A stretch of DNA of 12,110 nucleotides from JAIVGV01 sp035295985. GTDB lineage: Bacteria > Acidobacteriota > Blastocatellia > Pyrinomonadales > Pyrinomonadaceae. Of this stretch, positions 8,501 to 12,110 are shown piece by piece (the stretch's first letter is position 1; every line of letters starts with the position of its first letter). The stretch lies in assembly GCA_035295985.1 (NCBI GenBank), contig DATHBT010000157.1, positions 1 to 12,110 on the forward strand, given 5' to 3'. The notes beneath the pieces are model-generated. The model did no database searches, was not told where the DNA came from, and saw nothing but the letters and a program-made list of their open reading frames with translations. The position numbers were made by a program, and so were the translations under genes.

Positions 8501-8946
8501 TGCAGCTCGATCTCGGAGTTGGGCTGCACGGACTCGACCTGCTCCATCGCCTCAATCGTCGGGATGGCCGACTCGGGGACGTTGAGCGTCACGCCGTTGT
8601 AGATGTAATCGAACCGGAAAGCTATGTTGGCGACCTCGCCGTTCGGGCCGTTCGGGGCGTCAACGCTCGCGACGGTGAACTGGACGCCCGCGGCGCTCAG
8701 GCCGTTCAGGAACTCGTCCTGCCGGTTGACGATCTGCTGGCGGTAGGCCAGCTCGTCGAACTCGCGGCCCTGTGCCTCGGCCGCCGCCTTGGCGACCACT
8801 ACGGGGTCGCCCTTCAACTGCACGATGACGGACTTCGTCGCCGCGCTCGCGCCGGTGACTAGGTTGCCGACGATTAGCACGGCCGCCAAAAGCATGGCGA
8901 CGGCGACGCCTAAAACGGCCGCCCTGTTAAATCTGCCTCTCGACAT
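5599..8946 (-). CDS. Large secreted subtilisin-like serine protease (S8) with PA insert and C-terminal repeat-tag
   Basis: The 1115-residue product has an N-terminal signal or anchor segment (about residues 9-36). A propeptide-like region follows (about 37-150; VIVQLKGDPVV, inhibitor I9-like), then the subtilase domain. The catalytic triad is complete: D191 in ILDTGVE, H240 in HGSHVAG, S602 in SGTSMSSP; N355 in ASAGNSG supplies the oxyanion hole. A protease-associated (PA) domain is inserted between H240 and S602, at about 410-540. After the catalytic domain come beta-sandwich regions: Fn3-like at about 690-820 and 855-930, and an unassigned domain at about 935-1050. A Gly/Ser/Thr linker (1054-1092) and a short terminal strand (RFTINPLTGSVT, 1101-1112) complete it. 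This layout resembles large surface subtilases of the C5a-peptidase/lactocepin kind, so breakdown of external protein is likely. The start is well supported: AAGGAG (complement of 8955-8960) is 8 nt before the ATG. It converges on the + strand operon. Confidence 0.95.
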   Translation of the reverse strand: MSRGRFNRAAVLGVAVAMLLAAVLIVGNLVTGASAATKSVIVQLKGDPVVVAKAAAEAQGREFDELAYRQQIVNRQDEFLNGLSAAGVQFTVASVDAPNGPNGEVANIAFRFDYIYNGVTLNVPESAIPTIEAMEQVESVQPNSEIELHLDNGVKYTRAPSLYGKPPQVKMGDALQTGGFEGQGINIAILDTGVEWQHPMFGGDPTPPQFGVGPSMANSNRKVTYYMNYTAGAVTDDFGHGSHVAGIAAGYLSEAPGPDGLPLTGDEVKIHGVAPQAKIMGYKVLSTVGSGQAASIIMAMEDAVRPFTLTGAAKPVAHVINMSLGDTSNNPNGATSVAADNATLAGTTVVASAGNSGRPTPTNPTGEGTIGAPGAGRRVLTVGANLDPGSAPNKLDEIGGENRKDMKIFPLEGGAPILSDITANYVFCAWAETPDQVPDSVRGKIALIERGGSVNTPPESPVAAGTGLFSNKAAFAVAKGAIAVIVYNNVDGELTAATARKSTVPVVGLSKANGEYLKKAIGSTAFGAVSANQIRINKALIFEPDMADFSSKGMVNGFGMIKPDVTAPGVSVLSATVRVGGVATNTSTMFDPTGYISASGTSMSSPMTAGVVALVKQKNPTWTPSMIRAAVMNTATNLRRADGTPVADGTQTLNQQGAGLVDAFAAANAKALMGTGQIDMTEGEPAARSHGVFVQTSPGNPDFLGSHSFGAVPVAGVIGTAAKSQAVTITDIREGAGAGVYRLSSSAVRNVPAGVTVSFTNAAGEPVSEVEVPANGSASFSVNVSVNGESVPADPTQIEWYVTAARADGGQTLRMPFQFRAVRPTFTAVAPTMGAVSGNEFAGNPPTDIDGSYQLSYGYASTPAPAKFRVQESGNNGATWATLADVPSAQTAFNVAGRGNGAYQYRVVGLFPVEHGLIEGPASAARAVVVDRRVGADVTSLVQWAMVDNTVSLAGGVFQYDQTLKNVSNTDVFAPLRFTITSISSRSGKVKVTNADNSGDGVSTPAEFGYTAQAGADQKLAAGETSAARRLQFANPVGEMFDVSVAIHGHMPDTANASGTSSAGGTNGGTASAGTTSGGGSTAGGTTVGGTLQQTTTTVMRFTINPLTGSVTRIR
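5624..5646 (-). repeat. DNA copy 1 of the shared C-terminal tail motif
   Basis: This 23-bp stretch encodes part of the terminal RFT-x-NPLT motif of the 1115-residue subtilase. It is identical to 11996-12018 at 22 of 23 positions, in the same orientation and reading frame. It reflects a shared protein tail rather than a mobile repeat. Confidence 0.7.
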
Positions 8947-9030
8947 CTGCGAATCTCCTTTTCGGCTTATTCGGTTTCTGGTTTCAATCGGCCCGCTCGG
9001 CCCGAACGCGAGACTTGCTCGACGGTGTGG

Positions 9031-9096
9031 AGTATGCGCGAAGGCAGTTGAGAGAAACTTGAGTGTCGGGGCGCGCGGACTTGAGTTTCACTTGAG
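9031..9096 (-). promoter_or_regulatory. Candidate activator box with 11-bp-phased heptamers plus -10 element
   Basis: Read on the - strand, CTCAAGT occurs at 9096-9090, 9085-9079 and 9063-9057, and CTCAACT at 9052-9046. The starts are 11, 22 and 11 bp apart, so all share one 11-bp register with one slot (9074-9068) unmatched. Nine base pairs after the last repeat is CATACT (9036-9031), a plausible -10 hexamer; no good -35 hexamer is present. This would put the transcription start near 9024, about 78 nt before the subtilase ATG. Known winged-helix activators (PhoB/OmpR type, SARPs) use repeats of this kind in place of a -35. The regulator is not identified. Confidence 0.5.
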
Positions 9097-9105
9097 ATGT
9101 GAAAC
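9085..9105. promoter_or_regulatory. Inverted repeat GTTTCAC-N7-GTGAAAC
   Basis: Perfect 7-bp arms (9085-9091 and 9099-9105) surround a 7-nt spacer. It overlaps the distal heptamer at 9090-9096, so it could be an operator for a dimeric regulator competing with, or belonging to, the same control region. It lies about 140 bp upstream of the subtilase start. Confidence 0.4.
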
Positions 9106-9196
9106 GCAAGCGGAATGCAACCGAATCGCAACGAAGCGCGGGCGTCCGGTGCGCTTCCCGTTTCGGACGTAAGGGCGGGCGCGGAGGCGTAAAGAT

Positions 9197-9250
9197 GTGA
9201 AAAGCTCGGGCCGCCGGCGCGCCCTCGACGAGGCGCGCTGGCGGCCCGAG
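9197..9250 (-). terminator. Terminator after the SLH-subtilase gene
   Basis: A 19-bp GC-rich stem pairs 9205-9223 with 9232-9250 around an 8-nt loop, with a single mismatch in the - strand transcript. On the - strand it is followed by CTTTTCAC. It begins 31 bp beyond the stop codon of the 9282-11756 gene and would separate that gene from the 1115-residue subtilase unit. Confidence 0.8.
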
Positions 9251-9281
9251 TTGTGCCGGCCCGTTCGCGCCGGCCGTTTAC

Positions 9282-11756
9282 TTACTCGCCGTAGAGCTCG
9301 CCGAGCAGCTTCGTCGCAGGGTTGACGAACTCGGAGCGTTTGACGACGCGCTCCGGCTCGAAGCGCGGCCCCGGAATGATCGTCACCTGTATGAACTGCC
9401 CGTTGTAAACCTGCCGGGTTTCGAGCGGGAAGGTCTCCATCAGCCCGCGGTCGAGCGCGAGCTGCACGTAGCCGCGCAAGGCGGAAGGAATCTGCGCGTT
9501 GTCCGTGACGGTCTGGCTGCCGACCTTCACGTCCGTGCCGGCGAGCGCGCGCGCCTGCGCGTCGAGGCCGAGCGCGCGCACGAGTGCGACCGCCTGTTCG
9601 AGCCGGCTCACTTCGGCCGCCGGGCCGAACGAGGCGACGCCCGCGCCCATGATCCCGTCGCGGCGCAGGGACTCCGCGACGAGCGCGTCCGCGGTGTTCG
9701 GCGCGAGGTCGGAGAACGACGGCCGGTTGGGCAGGTACTGCATGACGTGCGCGGCCGTGAAGAGCGCGCGCGCAAGCTCCATGCGCGTGAGCGCGGAGTC
9801 GGGCCGGAACGCGCCGTCCGAGGCGAACATCACGCGGTCGTAGAGCAGGCGGAAGACCTTCTGCCGCGTCGCGGCGTCGAGGTGCGCCACGTCCGCCGCC
9901 TCGTTCGGGTCGAAGGCGTAGGTGACGACCTTCAGCCGGTAGGGCTGATCGAAGAGGATGCCCGCGCCGTTGAGGCCCGCGCTGACGCGCGCCGTGTAAG
10001 TGCCGGCGGCCGGGAATTCAAGTTTGATGGCCTCGCGCGCGCCGAAGAGCGCGGCGAGGTTGCCCTTGTTCGAGGCGGCGACGTTCGCGCCGTCGCGCTG
10101 CACGGCGAGCGCCAGATCGTTCATCACGATCCGCGTGTTGTCTACCACCAGCTCGTCCTCGCCGGCCGAGCCTTCCCAGTCGAGCTGCACGAAGGCGAAG
10201 CGCGTGTTGGCCGGAATCTCGAAGGCGTGCGACTTGCTCGCGGCCGGCGCGACCGTGTCAGAGAAGTTCTGCGCCGGGGCCGCGGAGAGCGCGAGGCCCT
10301 TGCCCGTGAAGCCGAACTGCCCGTAGAGCTTCTCCGGGTGCAGCGCGAGATCGACCGCCGCGTGGACGTTAGCCATGCCTGCGCCCACCTCGAACTCGTC
10401 ATAGACGCCGAGCGGCGTGGCCGTGCGCTCGATGATCCGCTTGACCTCGTCGGGCGAGAGGTTCGGGTTCGCTTCGAGGATCGTGGCGGCCACGCCCGCG
10501 ACGTGCGGGCAGGCCATCGAGGTGCCGGAAATCTGCGTGTAGAAGGGCAGGTACGCGGGCGGAATCTCCGCGTCGGCGTCCGCGCCGTTGGCGACGACGT
10601 TGGTCGCGGAGCGCGCGGCGACGACCGCGGCCGTGTGGCCCTGCGCGGCCGGGCCGCCCGTGCCCGGCGCGAGGACGGTCGGGCGCACGTCCGTGCCGAA
10701 GACGCCGCGCGAGGAGGAGGGGGTCAGACGCCAGTTCTTCTGGGCCGAGCCGACCGAGATGAGCCACGGGAAGGAGGCCCAGCGGTTGTGCGTCGCGGGC
10801 CGCGGGCCGTCGTTGCCGGCGGCGAAGACGACGACGATGCCGGCGTCGTGCAGCGCCTTCGACGCGACGTTTATCGGGTGGTCGGGATCGAGAGCGACGG
10901 CCGAGTTGCCCCAGGAGTTGCTGACCACCTTGATGTTCAGGTCGAAGGCGTTGGTGAGCACGTAGTCGAACGAGGCGACCTGCGCGAGCACGAAGAGGAT
11001 GCCGCCCGACCCCAGCCCGACGAGCTTCGCGCCCGGCGCGACGCCCTGGTACAGCCCGCCCGACGCCTGGCCCGATCCGGCCGCGATGCCGGCGCAGTGC
11101 GTGCCGTGGCCGACGTGCGTGTCCGTGTTGACGACGTTCTCGACGTAGGCGGCCGGCAGGATGCCTTGCAGCGCGCCCCCGGTCGAGCCGGTGCGCACGA
11201 GCAGCCCGTCGCCGCCGTTAGGCGTGACGAGCACGTTCTGGATCGTGCGGCCCGCCTGGCGGTTGAGCAGATCCATCTTGAGGTCGGGGTGGCCGGCGTC
11301 GATGCCCGAGTCGTTGATGGCGATGGTCACGCCGCGGCCCGAGTACGGGAAGTTGCCGCTGCGCAGCTCCTGGTCGTCGCGCAGGCGCGAGACGCCGATG
11401 AGCGGCTTCGTCTGGTGGAGGAAGGGTTCGAGCGGCGCGTTCAGGTAAACGGAGCGCAGCTCGTTCCAGTCGAGCAGCCGCGCCACCTGCGCTGGTGTGG
11501 CGTTGACGGCGACGATGGGCAAATTCCTCATCCGCACGCCGGTGTCTATGCCGAGCGAGCGGACGGCGGCGACCTGCGCGTCGGTCACGCGGTCGCCGTG
11601 GAACGTCAGGAGCACGGCGAGCTGGCGGTCGGGCGCGGCGGCGGGGAGTCGCGCGCGGAGTTCGGGATCGACGCTGGGGGCGGCGTGCGCTTGAGAGGAG
11701 ACGCCGAGCGCCGCGCAGGCGGCGAGCAGGGCACAGAGCAGGAGCCGGTGTCTCAT
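9282..11756 (-). CDS. Secreted subtilisin-like protease (S8) with C-terminal S-layer-homology repeats
   Basis: The 824-residue product has a signal peptide (about 1-26, ending AHA) and a short propeptide-like region (about 30-120). Its subtilase domain (about 135-470) has D149 in AINDSGID, H217 in HGTHCAG, N315 in AAGNDG and S413 in SGTSMACPHVAG. The residue before the catalytic Asp is Asn rather than a usual hydrophobic one; the triad is otherwise canonical. A beta-sandwich domain like pre-peptidase C-terminal domains follows (about 500-612). The rest carries S-layer-homology-like repeats: about 625-670 (RPDSALTRMELARALF), 678-735, and a weaker third at about 755-815. SLH repeats bind cell-wall polymers, so the protease is probably tethered at the surface, unlike its neighbour. 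The ATG is chosen because the signal peptide starts there. GGAGGG lies 14 nt upstream, a longer gap than usual. Confidence 0.94.
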   Translation of the reverse strand: MRHRLLLCALLAACAALGVSSQAHAAPSVDPELRARLPAAAPDRQLAVLLTFHGDRVTDAQVAAVRSLGIDTGVRMRNLPIVAVNATPAQVARLLDWNELRSVYLNAPLEPFLHQTKPLIGVSRLRDDQELRSGNFPYSGRGVTIAINDSGIDAGHPDLKMDLLNRQAGRTIQNVLVTPNGGDGLLVRTGSTGGALQGILPAAYVENVVNTDTHVGHGTHCAGIAAGSGQASGGLYQGVAPGAKLVGLGSGGILFVLAQVASFDYVLTNAFDLNIKVVSNSWGNSAVALDPDHPINVASKALHDAGIVVVFAAGNDGPRPATHNRWASFPWLISVGSAQKNWRLTPSSSRGVFGTDVRPTVLAPGTGGPAAQGHTAAVVAARSATNVVANGADADAEIPPAYLPFYTQISGTSMACPHVAGVAATILEANPNLSPDEVKRIIERTATPLGVYDEFEVGAGMANVHAAVDLALHPEKLYGQFGFTGKGLALSAAPAQNFSDTVAPAASKSHAFEIPANTRFAFVQLDWEGSAGEDELVVDNTRIVMNDLALAVQRDGANVAASNKGNLAALFGAREAIKLEFPAAGTYTARVSAGLNGAGILFDQPYRLKVVTYAFDPNEAADVAHLDAATRQKVFRLLYDRVMFASDGAFRPDSALTRMELARALFTAAHVMQYLPNRPSFSDLAPNTADALVAESLRRDGIMGAGVASFGPAAEVSRLEQAVALVRALGLDAQARALAGTDVKVGSQTVTDNAQIPSALRGYVQLALDRGLMETFPLETRQVYNGQFIQVTIIPGPRFEPERVVKRSEFVNPATKLLGELYGE

Positions 11757-11967
11757 GGCTTTTTAACCATCCCTCCGAAAAAGGTTCAGCGGGGGCCTGA
11801 CCCGGCCCTCGTGAAAAACGGAACTCGCGCGAGGTGGCTGGACGGAACGGGCCGCGGAGGCCCGGCGAAAGCGGCCGTCCGAAAAGACGGCGGAAGAGTT
11901 TTTCGAGAGTCGCCCCGCCGCGCGGACTGCGGCGGGGCGACTCTCGGGTTTTACGCAGCCCCCCGCT
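11757..11967. other. Intergenic region upstream of the SLH-subtilase
   Basis: This 211-bp stretch holds the strong hairpin at 11904-11946, a small hairpin (CCGTC/GACGG, 11875-11879 with 11886-11890), a GGGCC/GGCCC inverted pair, and GGAGGG near the downstream start codon. No convincing -35/-10 pair for the - strand was found. The promoter of the SLH-subtilase is therefore not located, and read-through from the upstream gene is possible. Confidence 0.5.
11904..11946. terminator. Perfect 18-bp hairpin after the truncated gene
   Basis: Bases 11904-11921 pair perfectly with 11929-11946 around a 7-nt loop, 21 bp beyond the stop of the gene at 11968. On the - strand the hairpin is followed by AAAAACTCTT rather than a U-run. 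On the + strand it is followed by GGTTTTACG. It may still halt transcription or protect the mRNA 3' end, but it is not a textbook intrinsic terminator for the - strand gene. Confidence 0.55.
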
Positions 11968-12110
11968 TTAGAGGAGCTTGAAGGTGACGGACTTCGTCAG
12001 CGGGTTGACGGTGAAGCGGACGACGCGGCGCACGGCGGTCGTGAGCGAGGTCGTGCCGCTGGTCGTCGTGCCGCCGTCCGCGCCCGGCGTGATCGTGCCG
12101 GGGACGTTCG
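11968..12110 (-). CDS. C-terminal end of a secreted protein sharing the subtilase tail (5' end outside window)
   Basis: Only the last 46 complete codons and the TAA stop (complement of 11968-11970) are inside the window; the start lies to the right. The visible part is a Gly/Ser/Thr-rich linker (GGTTTSGTTSLTTAV) followed by VVRFTVNPLTKSVTFKLL at the extreme C-terminus. This matches the tail of the 1115-residue subtilase (VMRFTINPLTGSVTRIR) in both linker style and terminal strand. At the DNA level 22 of 23 bases are identical between 5624-5646 and 11996-12018. The codon usage is like the rest of the window. The protein is probably secreted and could be another subtilase, since its two neighbours on this strand are, but no catalytic domain is visible and that identity is inference. 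Confidence 0.75.
   Translation of the reverse strand, partial: NVPGTITPGADGGTTTSGTTSLTTAVRRVVRFTVNPLTKSVTFKLL
11996..12018 (-). repeat. DNA copy 2 of the shared C-terminal tail motif
   Basis: This is the counterpart of 5624-5646, inside the truncated gene at the right edge. The single difference (C for T) changes the Ile codon of the first copy to Val. Similarity falls off on both sides, so this is conservation or recombination limited to the tail. Confidence 0.7.

Larger units (their letters stand above)
8947..9281. other. 335-bp intergenic region between the two subtilase genes
   Basis: The region holds, from the subtilase start outward: the Shine-Dalgarno site (8955-8960), the candidate -10 and phased heptamers (9031-9096), the GTTTCAC palindrome (9085-9105), and a CGTCCG/CGGACG inverted pair (9143-9148, 9164-9169). 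Then comes the terminator hairpin of the neighbouring gene (9205-9250). No plausible gene or structural RNA was found. Its A/T content is visibly higher than that of the flanking genes around 9040-9130, as expected for a control region. Confidence 0.7.

Noticed and set aside
5797..8862. A 1021-codon open frame on the + strand, opposite the large subtilase
   Set aside because: It lies wholly inside a gene with a complete catalytic triad and recognisable domains. Its translation is an Arg/Asp/Val/Gly-rich low-complexity shadow typical of GC-rich antisense frames, with no domain.
11680..11756. Lipoprotein signal (LAAC at residues 11-14) in the SLH-subtilase
   Set aside because: The lipobox pattern matches, but the hydrophobic stretch before it is very short and hydrophobicity continues past the cysteine to a good AHA cleavage site. 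A standard signal peptide fits better.
9747..11981. A 744-codon open frame on the + strand, opposite the SLH-subtilase
   Set aside because: Same reason: compositionally biased antisense shadow of a clearly real gene. It also runs through the terminator-like hairpin at 11904-11946.

Overview
The window is GC-rich, densely coding bacterial DNA. It most likely comes from an Acidobacteriota genome, possibly Blastocatellia. The main clue is the secreted VWA protein at 660-1898, which has the layout of the 'VWFA-related Acidobacterial domain' family. Supporting clues are the small two-helix membrane protein at 180-479, the high G/C at third codon positions, and the number of secreted proteases. The taxon is an inference, since no rRNA or other marker gene is present. 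I see no tRNA, rRNA, CRISPR, insertion sequence or phage gene.

The left half (1-5560) is on the + strand. It opens with CATCCCT heptamer repeats and their inverted copies (1-66). Next come a small membrane protein of unknown function (180-479) closed by an 11-bp GC hairpin and T-run, and a secreted VWA protein (660-1898). A probable terminator with a sigma70-like promoter nested in it (1919-1963) separates these from a likely three-gene operon. That operon encodes a secreted M1-family zinc metallopeptidase (2082-4466), an exported DUF6702-like protein (4475-5014) and a YjbQ/UPF0047 protein (5042-5464). It ends at a perfect 23-bp hairpin with A and T runs on its two sides, suited to terminate transcription from both directions.

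The right half (5599-12110) is on the - strand and carries secreted, cell-surface genes. These are a 1115-residue multidomain subtilase (5599-8946), an 824-residue subtilase with C-terminal S-layer-homology repeats (9282-11756), and the last 46 codons of a third gene cut by the window edge (11968-12110). Hairpins after the second and third genes suggest at least partly separate transcription units.

Two observations merit follow-up. First, the 1115-residue subtilase and the truncated third gene end in the same kind of tail: a Gly/Ser/Thr-rich linker, then an RFT-x-NPLT-x-SVT strand at the extreme C-terminus. This could be a sorting or anchoring signal. Second, upstream of the 1115-residue subtilase, heptamers CTCAAGT/CTCAACT (read on the - strand) recur in an 11-bp register and end 9 bp before a CATACT -10-like hexamer. 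This is the architecture of activator boxes for OmpR/PhoB- or SARP-type winged-helix regulators.
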